Source: an uncultured Nioella sp. (lineage in GTDB: Bacteria > Pseudomonadota > Alphaproteobacteria > Rhodobacterales > Rhodobacteraceae). From it: 64,000 bases of DNA. A model generated the notes under the pieces. It worked only from the letters and a program-made list of their open reading frames with translations. It had not been told where the DNA came from and ran no database searches. This document shows, one piece after another, positions 17,150-26,272 of the stretch. The position numbers and the translations under genes were made by a program. Where the stretch lies: NCBI GenBank assembly GCA_947495575.1, contig CANLZL010000003.1, positions 434,001 to 498,000 of the forward strand, written 5' to 3'. Position 1 is the first letter of the stretch; each line of letters begins with the position of its first letter.

Positions 17150-17329
17150 GTGGGCCGGTCCATTTCGCTCATTTACCTCTTGCTGTCGCTGCTTGCTCAG
17201 GTTTCCGCATTTGCGCCTGACGCCAATGATCGCCCTGTGCACCAATTGACCTCGGCGGAAGTGACGGGCGACGCGCCTAAAAATCGTCACCATATACTTG
17301 CCCTGACGCCGCCACGTGCAATGGACTGA
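17150..17329 (+). CDS. Possible small secreted peptide (59 aa)
   Basis: A 59-codon frame starting GTG, 6 bp after the stop of the second I78 gene. The first 20 or so residues look like a signal peptide (basic N-end, SLIYLLLSLLAQ core, VSA/FAP cleavage). The remaining 38 residues have no recognised motif and no cysteine. The ribosome site is weak. It could be a third member of the secreted operon, a decayed gene, or chance; without homologues this cannot be settled. Confidence 0.35.
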   Translation: MGRSISLIYLLLSLLAQVSAFAPDANDRPVHQLTSAEVTGDAPKNRHHILALTPPRAMD

Positions 17330-17374
17330 CTGCGCCGATCTTCGAGCCAGCGGACCGGCTTTCAATCACAGTGC

Positions 17375-17403
17375 TTGCACGCACCGGCGATTCCCCCTAT
17401 ATG
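17375..17403 (+). promoter_or_regulatory. Promoter of rimP-nusA-infB operon
   Basis: TTGCAC (17375-17380), exact 17-bp spacer, TATATG (17398-17403). It is followed by a leader of roughly 95 nt before the rimP start. The rest of the 363-bp gap 17144-17506 holds the possible 59-residue peptide and the leader hairpin. Confidence 0.6.
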
Positions 17404-17457
17404 CGGGGCAACAGCGGCGCTGCGGTCCTCGGATCAAGGCTCCACCGGGAAATATCG

Positions 17458-17480
17458 ACGGGCCGCGGGCCCGTTTTTTT
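17458..17480 (+). terminator. Leader hairpin with T-run before rimP (possible attenuator)
   Basis: ACGGGCC (17458-17464), loop GCG, GGCCCGT (17468-17474), then an unbroken T run to 17480. This is the form of an intrinsic terminator but it stands between the promoter and the rimP start at 17507, so it may act as an attenuator. NusA, encoded next, is itself a termination/antitermination factor and autoregulates this operon in other bacteria; that link here is inference. Confidence 0.6.
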
Positions 17481-17506
17481 GTGCCCGATTGAATGATTTG
17501 GAAACG

Positions 17507-18097
17507 ATGTCTGACCTGATTGCTAAAACCACTATTGACCGCCGCATGGCCGAAATCATCACCCCGATTATCGACGGGATGGGGTTCGAACTGGTGCGCG
17601 TGCGTTTGATGAGCGGCAAAACCAAAACATTGCAGATTATGGCCGAACGTCCCGAAGGCGGGATCGAGGTTGATCAATGCGCGGATATCTCGACCGCTGT
17701 TAGTGCGGTTCTGGATGTCGAAGACCCGATTGAAGATAACTACACTCTTGAAGTGTCCAGCCCCGGCATCGATCGTCCGCTGACACGAATGAAGGATTTC
17801 GAAGCCTTCGAAGGGTATGAAGCCAAGATCGAAACCACAGAGCTGATTGATGGCCGCCGCCGCTTTAAGGGTGTGCTCGCAGGTATTGATGGCGAAGAGG
17901 TGCTGATCAACATCGCAGAAAGCGATAGTGAAGACCTGACGATTGGTCTGCATTACGATTGGCTGAGCGACGCAAAGCTTGTGCTAACCGACGAGCTGAT
18001 CACCGAAATGCTGCGCCAACGCAAAACCGCAGGCGACATTGACGAAACACAATTCGACGAGATTGAAACCGAAGAGCCTGAAAAGGCGGAGGACTGA
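17507..18097 (+). CDS. rimP: Ribosome maturation factor RimP
   Basis: Cytosolic assembly factor for the 30S subunit, 196 residues. The family pattern is seen: [11 protein letters not shown] near residue 25, the [16 protein letters not shown] stretch, then [12 protein letters not shown] near 85-96 and a C-terminal SH3-like barrel. The ATG at 17507 was chosen because the family begins with a short leader ([12 protein letters not shown]); a frame open from 17375 would cross the leader hairpin and promoter. An acidic tail ([12 protein letters not shown]) follows the fold. First gene of the operon with nusA, ylxR-like and infB. Confidence 0.95.
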   Translation: MSDLIAKTTIDRRMAEIITPIIDGMGFELVRVRLMSGKTKTLQIMAERPEGGIEVDQCADISTAVSAVLDVEDPIEDNYTLEVSSPGIDRPLTRMKDFEAFEGYEAKIETTELIDGRRRFKGVLAGIDGEEVLINIAESDSEDLTIGLHYDWLSDAKLVLTDELITEMLRQRKTAGDIDETQFDEIETEEPEKAED

Positions 18098-18100
18098 GAT

Positions 18101-19723
18101 ATGGCGATTACTTCTGCAAACCAGCTTGAGCTGTTGCAAACCGCCGAGGCCGTTGCCCGCGAAAAAATGATCGATCCCGGACTGGTTATCGAAGCGATGG
18201 AAGAATCGCTCGCCCGTGCGGCCAAGTCACGTTACGGCTCTGAGCTGGATATTCGCGTTCAAATCGACCGCAGAAACGGCAAAGCAACTTTCACTCGTGT
18301 TCGCACCGTCGTGGAAGAAGTTGAGAACCATTTTACGGAACTGACCGTCGAAGAAGCGCAAGAATACAAAGAGGGCGCCGTTCTGGGCGAAGAACTGATC
18401 GACGAAGTGCCGCCTGTGGAAATGGGCCGGATCGCCGCGCAATCGGCCAAGCAGGTTATCCTGCAAAAGGTTCGTGAAGCCGAGCGTGATCGGCAATACG
18501 AAGAATTCAAAGATCGCGCGGGCACCATCATCAACGGCGTTGTGAAACGCGAAGAATACGGCAATGTCATCGTCGATATCGGCCGTGGCGAAGCCGTTCT
18601 GCGCCGCAATGAAAAAATCGGCCGTGAAAGCTATCGTCCGAATGACCGAATCCGCGTGTTCATCAAGGATGTGCGTCGCGAAGTGCGTGGCCCTCAGATC
18701 TTCCTGAGCCGTACCGCGCCTGAATTCATGGCCGAACTGTTCAAGATGGAAGTGCCAGAAATTTATGATGGCATCATCGAAATCAAAGCCGTTGCCCGTG
18801 ACCCCGGTTCGCGCGCCAAAATCGCGGTTATCTCATACGATGGATCGATCGACCCCGTCGGTGCCTGTGTCGGTATGCGTGGCTCGCGCGTTCAGGCCGT
18901 TGTAAACGAATTGCAGGGTGAAAAAATCGATATCATCCCGTGGAATGAGGACGCACCGACCTTCCTGGTGAACGCGCTGCAACCTGCGGAAGTGAGCAAA
19001 GTTGTTCTGGACGAAGACGCCGGCAAAATCGAAGTTGTGGTTCCCGATGATCAACTTTCGCTGGCCATCGGTCGCCGCGGCCAAAACGTTCGCCTTGCCA
19101 GCCAACTGACTGGCCTGGATATCGACATCCTGACCGAAGAAGAGGAAAGTTCACGCCGTCAGGCCGAGTTTGCCGAGCGCACCAATATCTTTATGGATAC
19201 GCTGGACCTGGATGAATTCTTCGCCCAGTTGCTGGTTGCCGAAGGCTTCACCAACCTCGAAGAAGTGGCCTATGTCGAGCTGGACGAATTGCTGGTCATC
19301 GACGGTGTTGATGAAGACACTGCGAATGAACTGCAGGCCCGCGCCCGCGACTATCTGGAAGAACAGAACAAGCAGGCGCTTGAGCGCGCAAAAACCTTGG
19401 GCGTTGAACAAAGCCTTATTGATTTCGAGGGTCTTACCCCCCAAATGCTGGAAGCGCTTGGCCAAGACGGCGTGAAATCGCTTGATGATTTCGCAACTTG
19501 CGCCGACTGGGAGCTGGCCGGCGGCTGGACCACAGTTGATGGCCAACGCGTCAAAGATGACGGCTTGCTTGAGAACTTCGACGTCAGTCTGGAAGAGGCC
19601 CAGAACATGGTCATGACGGCTCGCCTGCAATTGGGCTGGGTCACGATTGAAGAGTTGGAAGCCAAGGCTGCTGCAGAAGCGGAAGCTGCCGAGGCCGAAG
19701 CAGCAGAGGAGTCCGAAGCCTGA
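18101..19723 (+). CDS. nusA: Transcription termination/antitermination factor NusA
   Basis: RNA polymerase-binding factor controlling pausing, termination and antitermination. 540 residues in the standard order: N-terminal polymerase-binding domain (1-130), S1 domain (about 135-200), KH1/KH2 domains with GSRVQAVVNELQGEKID and AIGRRGQNVRLASQLTG, then helix-hairpin-helix repeats such as ELLVIDGVDEDTANELQARA and an alanine/glutamate-rich end (EAKAAAEAEAAEAEAAEE). Three bases separate it from the rimP stop, typical of this operon. Confidence 0.97.
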   Translation: MAITSANQLELLQTAEAVAREKMIDPGLVIEAMEESLARAAKSRYGSELDIRVQIDRRNGKATFTRVRTVVEEVENHFTELTVEEAQEYKEGAVLGEELIDEVPPVEMGRIAAQSAKQVILQKVREAERDRQYEEFKDRAGTIINGVVKREEYGNVIVDIGRGEAVLRRNEKIGRESYRPNDRIRVFIKDVRREVRGPQIFLSRTAPEFMAELFKMEVPEIYDGIIEIKAVARDPGSRAKIAVISYDGSIDPVGACVGMRGSRVQAVVNELQGEKIDIIPWNEDAPTFLVNALQPAEVSKVVLDEDAGKIEVVVPDDQLSLAIGRRGQNVRLASQLTGLDIDILTEEEESSRRQAEFAERTNIFMDTLDLDEFFAQLLVAEGFTNLEEVAYVELDELLVIDGVDEDTANELQARARDYLEEQNKQALERAKTLGVEQSLIDFEGLTPQMLEALGQDGVKSLDDFATCADWELAGGWTTVDGQRVKDDGLLENFDVSLEEAQNMVMTARLQLGWVTIEELEAKAAAEAEAAEAEAAEESEA

Positions 19724-19746
19724 TCGCAGGTTTCGGGGCAAACGCG

Positions 19747-20376
19747 ATGACGCGGGGCGGTCGAACAAAAACACACGATGAGGCCGAAAGGCGCTGCATC
19801 GCAACCGGCGAAAGCCAGCCCAAAGCGGGCTTGATCCGCTTTGTGGTTGGTCCGGGCGACATGATCGTGCCTGACGTGCTTGAACGTTTGCCAGGTCGAG
19901 GGATCTGGGTTTCGGCTGAACGGTCTGCTCTCGAGACCGCGATAAAGAAGGGGCTCTTTTCGCGGGGCGCAAAGAAAAAAGTGACGGTGCCTGAAGATCT
20001 TATCAGGCAAGTCGAAGCAATTTTGGCGAGACGAGTAATTGACCTCATTTCGCTTGGACGCAAGTCAGGCGACGCGATCGCCGGATTTGAAAAGGTAAAG
20101 ATCTGGCTGTCAGAAGGCCGGGCAAAAGTTCTGCTTCAGGCCCTCGACGGGTCGGAGCGTGGAAAATCGAAACTTTGGACGCCGGAAGGGGGCCGATTTT
20201 TCGGCTGTTTAACGGCGGATGAATTGGGTTTGGCATTCGGGCGACAACATGTGATACATGGCGCGCTTGCGGCTGGCGGACTCGAACGACGTGTTGTAGA
20301 GGAAGCCTCGAAGCTGCGAGGCCTGCGCGGCACATACGGCGAATTTGTCGCCGGGAAGGATACGAAAGACGCATGA
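19747..20376 (+). CDS. YlxR (DUF448) RNA-binding protein fused to an L7Ae-like domain
   Basis: Nucleic-acid-binding protein of 209 residues between nusA and infB, the place where ylxR and ylxQ are found as separate genes in Firmicutes. Residues 1-85 are YlxR-like: [20 protein letters not shown] and [18 protein letters not shown] with a basic [13 protein letters not shown]. Residues about 95-190 ([24 protein letters not shown]...[13 protein letters not shown]) resemble the L7Ae/YlxQ fold. The fused form is common in alphaproteobacteria. Overlaps the infB start by 4 bp. Molecular role unknown beyond probable RNA binding. Confidence 0.85.
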   Translation: MTRGGRTKTHDEAERRCIATGESQPKAGLIRFVVGPGDMIVPDVLERLPGRGIWVSAERSALETAIKKGLFSRGAKKKVTVPEDLIRQVEAILARRVIDLISLGRKSGDAIAGFEKVKIWLSEGRAKVLLQALDGSERGKSKLWTPEGGRFFGCLTADELGLAFGRQHVIHGALAAGGLERRVVEEASKLRGLRGTYGEFVAGKDTKDA

Positions 20377-22853
20377 GCGATCAGGACGGTAAAAAGACAC
20401 TTGGAGTTTCCGGCGGTGGAAACCGCAACGGGCGTGTGAACCAGAGCTTTTCACGCGGACGGACCAAGAGCGTTGTCGTTGAAACCAAGCGCAAGCGCGT
20501 GGTGGTGCCCAAGCCGGGTGCATCCGGCGGTCAGGGTGGCGGATCCAAGCGCCCCTCTGGTGTTTCCGATTCCGAAATGGAACGCCGCTTGAAGGCATTG
20601 CAGGCCGCAAAGGCCCGTGAAGTCGAAGATGCTGAGCGCCGCCAGCGCGAAGAAAAAGAGCGCGAAGAAGAGCGCGCGCGCCGTCGCGCGGCCATCGAGG
20701 CCAAGGAACGCGAAGAAAAAGAGCGCGAAGAGGCCCTCAAGGCGAAAGCCGAAGAAGAAGAGCGCCGCAAGAAGGAAGAGGCCGAGGCCCGCAAAACAGC
20801 CAAGGCCGCACCTGCCGTGGAACCGGCGCAGCCAGCTGCGAAGGAAGAGCGGTCGCGCCCTGCTGTTAATAAGCCCGGTACGCCAACCCCATCGCGCCGC
20901 GACAAAGATCGCGACGATAAGGGCGGACGCAAAACAAACGAGCGCGATGGTCGCCGTTCCGGCAAACTGACCGTCAACCAGGCGCTGTCTGGCCGTGACG
21001 GCGGACGCCAGCGGTCGATGGCTGCCATGAAGCGAAAGCAGGAACGCGCACGGCAAAAAGCCATGGGCGGGACGCAGGAGCGCGAAAAGATCGTCCGTGA
21101 CGTTCAATTGCCCGAAACCATCGTCGTGTCAGAACTGGCAAACCGGATGGCCGAACGGGTTGCTGACGTTGTGAAAGAGCTCATGAAAATGGGCATGATG
21201 GTTACCCAAAACCAACCGATTGATGCTGATACAGCCGAACTGATCATCGAAGAATTTGGCCACAAGGTTGTCCGCGTCTCTGATGCGGACGTTGAAGACG
21301 TGATCGACTCGGTTGAGGACAAAGACGAAGATCTGGTCTCTCGTCCGCCGGTTATCACCATCATGGGCCACGTTGACCACGGCAAAACCTCGCTTCTGGA
21401 TGCAATCCGGAATGCGAAAGTTGTGGCTGGCGAGGCGGGCGGTATCACGCAGCATATCGGCGCTTATCAGGTGAGAACCGATAGCGGCACTGTGCTCAGC
21501 TTCCTCGACACGCCCGGCCACGCGGCGTTTACGTCGATGCGGGCCCGCGGTGCTCAGGTCACGGATATTGTTGTTTTGGTGGTTGCGGCAGATGACGCCG
21601 TGATGCCGCAGACGATCGAGGCGATCAACCACGCGAAAGCGGCAGAAGTGCCGATGATCGTGGCGATCAACAAGATCGACAAACCTGCAGCCGACCCAAT
21701 GAAGGTCCGCACTGACCTGTTGCAACACGAAGTGATCGTGGAAGCCATGTCTGGTGAAGTGCAGGATGTCGAAGTCTCGGCCATGACCGGTCAGGGCCTT
21801 GATGAACTGTTGGACGCGATTGCGCTGCAATCTGAAATTCTTGAGCTAAAAGCCAACCCCGAACGCGCCGCCTCTGGTGCCGTCATCGAGGCACAGCTTG
21901 ATGTGGGTCGCGGCCCCGTTGCTACTGTTCTGGTTCAGAACGGAACACTGCGCAAAGGCGATATCTTTGTCGTGGGTGAGCAGTGGGGTAAAGTCCGCGC
22001 ACTGGTCAATGACAAGGGCGAGCGCGTTGATGAGGCTGGCCCATCGGTTCCGGTCGAGGTTCTTGGCCTCAATGGCACGCCCGAGGCCGGCGACGTGTTG
22101 AACGTTGTCGACACCGAAGCACAGGCACGTGAAATCGCGGATTACCGTGAGCAAGCCGCGAAAGACCGCCGCGCTGCTGCTGGTGCTGCGACCACGCTTG
22201 ATCAGCTTCTTGCGAAGGCAAAAGCCGATGAAAACGTTGCTGAACTGCCCGTTCTTGTAAAGGCCGATGTGCAGGGTTCTGCTGAGGCGATTGCACAAGC
22301 CCTGGAGAAAGTCGGCAATGACGAGGTTCGCGTACGGATGCTTCATTCCGGCGTTGGCGCGATCACCGAATCTGATATCGGCCTTGCCGAAGCATCGGGC
22401 GCACCTGTGATTGGCTTCAACGTACGGGCCAACGCGCCTGCACGGAATGCTGCCAACCAGAAAGGTGTCGAGATTCGCTATTATTCGGTCATCTACGATC
22501 TTGTGGATGATGTGAAGAAAGCGGCCTCGGGCCTGCTTTCGGCAGAGGTTCGCGAGAACTTCATCGGTTACGCAGAGATCAAAGATACGTTCCGAGTTTC
22601 CGGCGTCGGCACAGTTGCTGGCTGTCTGGTCACCGAAGGTGTGGCACGCCGCTCGGCCGGGGTGCGTCTGCTGCGCGACAACGTGGTAATCCACGAAGGT
22701 ACACTGAAAACCCTCAAGCGCTTCAAGGACGAAGTGAAAGAGGTCACTTCGGGCCAGGAATGTGGTATGGCGTTTGAAAACTACGATGACATCCGCAAGG
22801 GAGACGTCATCGAGATCTTCGAACGTGAAGAAATTGAGCGTGAGCTTGATTAA
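20373..22853 (+). CDS. infB: Translation initiation factor IF-2
   Basis: GTPase that places initiator tRNA on the 30S subunit. 826 residues. Residues about 60-230 are a highly charged, low-complexity Glu/Arg/Lys/Ala linker with EEKEREEER-type repeats. The G domain carries GHVDHGKTS (G1), DTPGHAAF (G3) and NKIDK (G4), followed by domains II-IV ending [13 protein letters not shown]. Last gene of the rimP operon, followed by an intrinsic terminator at 22881-22906. Confidence 0.97.
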   Translation: MSDQDGKKTLGVSGGGNRNGRVNQSFSRGRTKSVVVETKRKRVVVPKPGASGGQGGGSKRPSGVSDSEMERRLKALQAAKAREVEDAERRQREEKEREEERARRRAAIEAKEREEKEREEALKAKAEEEERRKKEEAEARKTAKAAPAVEPAQPAAKEERSRPAVNKPGTPTPSRRDKDRDDKGGRKTNERDGRRSGKLTVNQALSGRDGGRQRSMAAMKRKQERARQKAMGGTQEREKIVRDVQLPETIVVSELANRMAERVADVVKELMKMGMMVTQNQPIDADTAELIIEEFGHKVVRVSDADVEDVIDSVEDKDEDLVSRPPVITIMGHVDHGKTSLLDAIRNAKVVAGEAGGITQHIGAYQVRTDSGTVLSFLDTPGHAAFTSMRARGAQVTDIVVLVVAADDAVMPQTIEAINHAKAAEVPMIVAINKIDKPAADPMKVRTDLLQHEVIVEAMSGEVQDVEVSAMTGQGLDELLDAIALQSEILELKANPERAASGAVIEAQLDVGRGPVATVLVQNGTLRKGDIFVVGEQWGKVRALVNDKGERVDEAGPSVPVEVLGLNGTPEAGDVLNVVDTEAQAREIADYREQAAKDRRAAAGAATTLDQLLAKAKADENVAELPVLVKADVQGSAEAIAQALEKVGNDEVRVRMLHSGVGAITESDIGLAEASGAPVIGFNVRANAPARNAANQKGVEIRYYSVIYDLVDDVKKAASGLLSAEVRENFIGYAEIKDTFRVSGVGTVAGCLVTEGVARRSAGVRLLRDNVVIHEGTLKTLKRFKDEVKEVTSGQECGMAFENYDDIRKGDVIEIFEREEIERELD

Positions 22854-22880
22854 GCACTGCTAACAAAAGACATCAAAAAA

Positions 22881-22906
22881 AGGCGCCCTCAACCGGGGCG
22901 CCTTTT
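22881..22906. terminator. Bidirectional intrinsic terminator between infB and cytochrome c gene
   Basis: AGGCGCCC (22881-22888) pairs with GGGCGCCT (22896-22903) around a 7-nt loop. A T-run follows on the plus strand and the preceding A-run (22875-22881) gives a T-run on the minus strand, so it can end both the infB operon and the convergent cytochrome gene. Confidence 0.85.
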
Positions 22907-22932
22907 CCATAACTTGCCTAGTACGTCAGATA

Positions 22933-23409
22933 CTATTCAGACGCTTCCTCTTCCATCTCTTCGTCCATAGCATCCATCTCGGCTTCGCCGAATTGGGCAA
23001 GGAACGCAAAAAGGTCTGCGGCGGTCGTTTCATCAACGCGCTGGTTGGTCATGTTTGAACGCACGCTTTCGCCGGTGAACTCACGCAGAAATGCGGTGGG
23101 GTTCGGCAAGTAGCCAACGAAACTGGCTTCGTCCCAAACAAGACCCGCCTCAGCAGCTGTCACCATGCCTGATGAATAGCGGAACCCCTCAACAGTACCG
23201 GCGGCACGGCCTGCGACCCCATAAAGGTTAGGACCTTGGCGCCCATTGCGACCTGCCAGAACATTGCCTTCGGGATCGGTCACAACGTGACAAGCGATAC
23301 AGGCCCGAAAGGCCGCTTCGCCAGCTTCTGCATCACCAGTGATGTGGCCATCTGCATGGGCCATGGGTGCAGCCAAAAGCGCTGCTGCGATAGTCAGTTT
23401 ACGGATCAT
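22933..23409 (-). CDS. Periplasmic c-type cytochrome
   Basis: Electron-transfer protein of 158 residues. Signal peptide MIRKLTIAAALLAAPMAHA; single haem site CIACH near residues 37-41 after GEAAFRAC; the distal methionine ligand is likely in YSSGMV or SNMTNQR. The layout (HVVTDPEG, GPNLYGVAGR) resembles cytochrome c2/c-550-like proteins of Rhodobacterales. It ends in an unusually acidic tail (EAEMDAMDEEMEEEASE). Electron partner unknown. Stands alone, convergent with infB. Confidence 0.88.
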   Translation of the reverse strand: MIRKLTIAAALLAAPMAHADGHITGDAEAGEAAFRACIACHVVTDPEGNVLAGRNGRQGPNLYGVAGRAAGTVEGFRYSSGMVTAAEAGLVWDEASFVGYLPNPTAFLREFTGESVRSNMTNQRVDETTAADLFAFLAQFGEAEMDAMDEEMEEEASE

Positions 23410-23545
23410 AAAATCTCTCCTCGGTCCTATCTCAAAACTCAGAATAGTCCGCGCGGGCCAGTCTTACCGTGAACAATTCCCCACGGTCCATCACCTCTGG
23501 GGGAAAAATGTCCGCCTGTGACCCTATTTCGCAGCGCGGCGCGCT

Positions 23546-23578
23546 CTTGTTCCCGTGTCGCTGGAGGGTCATATACGG
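23546..23578 (+). promoter_or_regulatory. Probable heat-shock-type promoter of hslV operon
   Basis: CTTG (23546-23549), 18 bp, then GTCATATAC (23568-23576); read as a housekeeping promoter this is TTGTTC-17-CATATA. It lies about 35 bp before the hslV ATG. The same CTTG-N18-NTNATATAC pattern precedes dnaK, and the alphaproteobacterial RpoH consensus is of the CTTG-N17/18-CYTATNT form, so heat-shock control is likely. Confidence 0.5.
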
Positions 23579-23610
23579 GGATACGTTACGCCGACGACAC
23601 AGGAGACACC

Positions 23611-24168
23611 ATGAGCAATTCCGATTTCCCCGGGTGGCACGGGACGACGATCATTGGCGTCCGCAAGGGCAATGAGGTTGTCGTGGCTGGTGACGGGCAG
23701 GTCAGCCTTGGCCAAACCGTGATCAAGGGCAGCGCGCGCAAAGTCAGGCGATTGACGCCTGGCGGTCATGATGTTGTGGCTGGGTTCGCCGGATCAACGG
23801 CCGACGCGTTTACACTGCTTGAACGGCTGGAAGTGAAGCTTGAAGCGACCCCCGGCCAACTGGCCCGTGCAAGTGTTGAGCTGGCCAAGGATTGGCGGAC
23901 CGATAAATACCTGCAAAAGCTTGAAGCTATGTTGATCGTCACGGATGGCCAAGAGCTGTTCATAATCACAGGCGCAGGTGATGTGTTGGAGCCTGAACAC
24001 GGAATTGCGGCCATTGGCTCGGGCGGAAATTACGCCCTGGCCGCTGCACGCGGGATGATCGAGAGCGATCTGGATGCCGAAACTGTCGCGCGCAAAGCGA
24101 TGGCCATTGCGGCAGATATCTGTGTCTACACCAACGGAAACCTGACGGTTGAGCGGATAAGCGCATGA
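23611..24168 (+). CDS. hslV: ATP-dependent protease peptidase subunit HslV
   Basis: Proteasome-like peptidase that works with the HslU unfoldase on misfolded proteins. 185 residues. The catalytic threonine is in [10 protein letters not shown] near residue 10; most HslV proteins are trimmed to expose it. [11 protein letters not shown] and the C-terminal [11 protein letters not shown] are family hallmarks. The ATG at 23611 follows AGGAGA by 5 bp. Its partner hslU is not next to it but two genes away (26269), all four genes joined by 4-bp overlaps. Confidence 0.96.
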   Translation: MSNSDFPGWHGTTIIGVRKGNEVVVAGDGQVSLGQTVIKGSARKVRRLTPGGHDVVAGFAGSTADAFTLLERLEVKLEATPGQLARASVELAKDWRTDKYLQKLEAMLIVTDGQELFIITGAGDVLEPEHGIAAIGSGGNYALAAARGMIESDLDAETVARKAMAIAADICVYTNGNLTVERISA

Positions 24169-25241
24169 GTGACATCACACGGGATGATGTGCGCGCGGCC
24201 GTTGGCGCGGGCATGATGTCCGAGGCGCAAGCCGCCTCACTGATCGCACTGGCACAATCGCGCAGCGGTGTCCGTCAGCATATGTCAGGGCTGGATGAAC
24301 CGTTTGAGCTGTTCCGCGGTTTCAACGAGATCTTTATTGTTGTCGGCCTTGTCATACTCTTTGCTGGCTGGTTGGGCCTGACCGGGTTTTCCATCGCTGC
24401 AACCTCATCCAGCGGGTACTTGCTGACGGGTCTTTATGCGTTCATCTGCATGGGTGTGACCATCGGACTGGCGCGATATTTCACCCTAACGCGCCGCATG
24501 GTGGCACCGTCAATCGCGCTATCGGTTTTTTTTGCTCAAGGCGCGGGTCAGCTGGGCATGGCCATTGGCTGGGCCATTGGTGGCCAGCTGCCGATGACCA
24601 TTACCATTGCCAGCGCGACGGCCGTGTTGCTGCTTTGCGTTTATTACCTGTATTTCCGCGTGCCTTTTACCATGGCGCTGATCGCAGGCGGGACATTCCT
24701 GACCGCCTTTGCGGCAGTAACAATCGGCGGGACATTCCCCCAAGACCCCAACGAGATTTTCCTGCTGACGGCCGAGGGGCCGTTTGCCATCCTGACTATG
24801 GTCCTGGGTCTTGTTGGGCTGGCGGTCGCACTGCGCTTTGACATCAGCGACCCGCACCGGATCACCAGGCGCGCAGCAAGCGGGTTCTGGCTGCACGTCA
24901 TAGCGGCACCTGCTATTGTGAACACCGTGGCGCTGACGCTGTTTACCGTTGGAACGTTGTCTGCGCAGTTATTGCTCGTTGGATTTGTGAATGCCATGGC
25001 CATCTTTGCCATCGTGATCGACCGGCGTAGCTTTCTGGTCTCTGGCGTCGGCTACATCGTGGCTTTGTCGATCACCGTAATGGAAGATCAGGCCTTTATC
25101 GCGGTCCTTTTGTTGGGCCTCGTCCTGATCTTCCTTGGCGCGAAATGGGAAGCTATCCGCCGTGGCCTGATGAATCGCATGCCAGGCTTTCCCGGCAAAA
25201 CCCGCCTTCCCCCTTGGGAATTGATGACGGAGAATACATGA
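24165..25241 (+). CDS. Multi-pass membrane protein of unknown function
   Basis: Not confidently recognised. 358 residues: a soluble N-terminal helix-rich stretch (about 1-60, [23 protein letters not shown]) followed by about ten hydrophobic segments to residue 330, and a short basic tail. The N-terminal pattern is reminiscent of DUF2157-type membrane proteins, but this is a weak resemblance. It sits between hslV and an aldo/keto reductase gene with ATGA overlaps on both sides, so it is co-expressed with the HslVU protease. A role in membrane-protein quality control would be speculation. Confidence 0.75.
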   Translation: MSDITRDDVRAAVGAGMMSEAQAASLIALAQSRSGVRQHMSGLDEPFELFRGFNEIFIVVGLVILFAGWLGLTGFSIAATSSSGYLLTGLYAFICMGVTIGLARYFTLTRRMVAPSIALSVFFAQGAGQLGMAIGWAIGGQLPMTITIASATAVLLLCVYYLYFRVPFTMALIAGGTFLTAFAAVTIGGTFPQDPNEIFLLTAEGPFAILTMVLGLVGLAVALRFDISDPHRITRRAASGFWLHVIAAPAIVNTVALTLFTVGTLSAQLLLVGFVNAMAIFAIVIDRRSFLVSGVGYIVALSITVMEDQAFIAVLLLGLVLIFLGAKWEAIRRGLMNRMPGFPGKTRLPPWELMTENT

Positions 25242-26272
25242 CCGACATGACCTATACCAGGCTGGGAAATTCCGGCCTCATCGTTTCACGCCTGGCGCTT
25301 GGCACGATGACATTCAATTTGGGTGGAGATTTCGTGCCCGGTGTCGCGAAAACTGGACAGGACGATGCCAGTCGCATGGTCGATATGGCGTTGGAGCGTG
25401 GCATAAATTTCTTCGACACGGCAAACGGGTATTCGCAAGGCGATGCCGAAGTAGCCCTGGGCGTTGCGCTGAAAAACAAGCGTCATGACGCTGTGATCTG
25501 CACAAAAATCGGGTTCCGCCAAAGCGAGCGCGTCACCAACGCAGGCCTGTCACGCGCGCATATCCGGGACTCGGTGCAAAATTGCCTGCGCCGCTTGGGA
25601 ACAGATTATATCGACCTGTTAGTGGTTCATAAAACCGACTTCACAACACCGCAGGAAGAAACGCTTTCGGCCCTTGATCAATTGGTTCGCGAAGGAACGG
25701 TTCGTTATATCGGCTGCTCCAACTGGCCCGCGTGGGAGGTTGCCCGGGCTGTCCAATACCAACGCGATAACGGCCTCGCGCAATTTGTTGCAGGGCAATA
25801 CCTCTACAACCTTGTTGGCCGGGATATCGAAGTGGATGTCCTGCGGATGGCGGATCAAATGGGCGTAGGCCTGATGGCTTGGTCACCATTGGCCGCTGGC
25901 CTTTTGACCGGGAAATATGACTTGTCTAATCTGGAATCCAACGATGGCCGCTTGTCCGAAGGTGACTTTCTAAACGTCGACAAGGCTGTGGCCGCCGAAG
26001 CGATTGCGGCACTCAGCGAAATTGGAACGTCACATGGCAAGACACCTGCGCAGATCGCCTTGTCCTGGATCCTTCATCGCGATCGCAGCCATACCGTCAT
26101 TATCGGCGCGTCCAAGCCGGATCACCTGGCGACCAGCCTCGAGGCCGCAGGCATTTCCTTGTCCGATCAAGAAATTGCGCGGCTAGACTTTATCGCGGCT
26201 CCAGGTCGACGCTATCCGGAATGGTTTGCCGATATGATGAAAGACGAACTCCACACAAAGGCCCTGTCATGA
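25238..26272 (+). CDS. Aldo/keto reductase
   Basis: NADPH-dependent oxidoreductase with a TIM-barrel fold, 344 residues. Catalytic aspartate and tyrosine lie in [13 protein letters not shown] (near residues 56-68), followed by the CTKIGF lysine and VVHKTDF histidine; the cofactor region is SKPDHL near the C-end. The family includes YghZ/YajO-like reductases of aldehydes; substrate unknown. The ATG at 25238 overlaps the preceding stop, and the stop overlaps hslU by 4 bp. Its presence inside the hslVU operon may link carbonyl-stress detoxification to heat shock (inference). Confidence 0.9.
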   Translation: MTDMTYTRLGNSGLIVSRLALGTMTFNLGGDFVPGVAKTGQDDASRMVDMALERGINFFDTANGYSQGDAEVALGVALKNKRHDAVICTKIGFRQSERVTNAGLSRAHIRDSVQNCLRRLGTDYIDLLVVHKTDFTTPQEETLSALDQLVREGTVRYIGCSNWPAWEVARAVQYQRDNGLAQFVAGQYLYNLVGRDIEVDVLRMADQMGVGLMAWSPLAAGLLTGKYDLSNLESNDGRLSEGDFLNVDKAVAAEAIAALSEIGTSHGKTPAQIALSWILHRDRSHTVIIGASKPDHLATSLEAAGISLSDQEIARLDFIAAPGRRYPEWFADMMKDELHTKALS

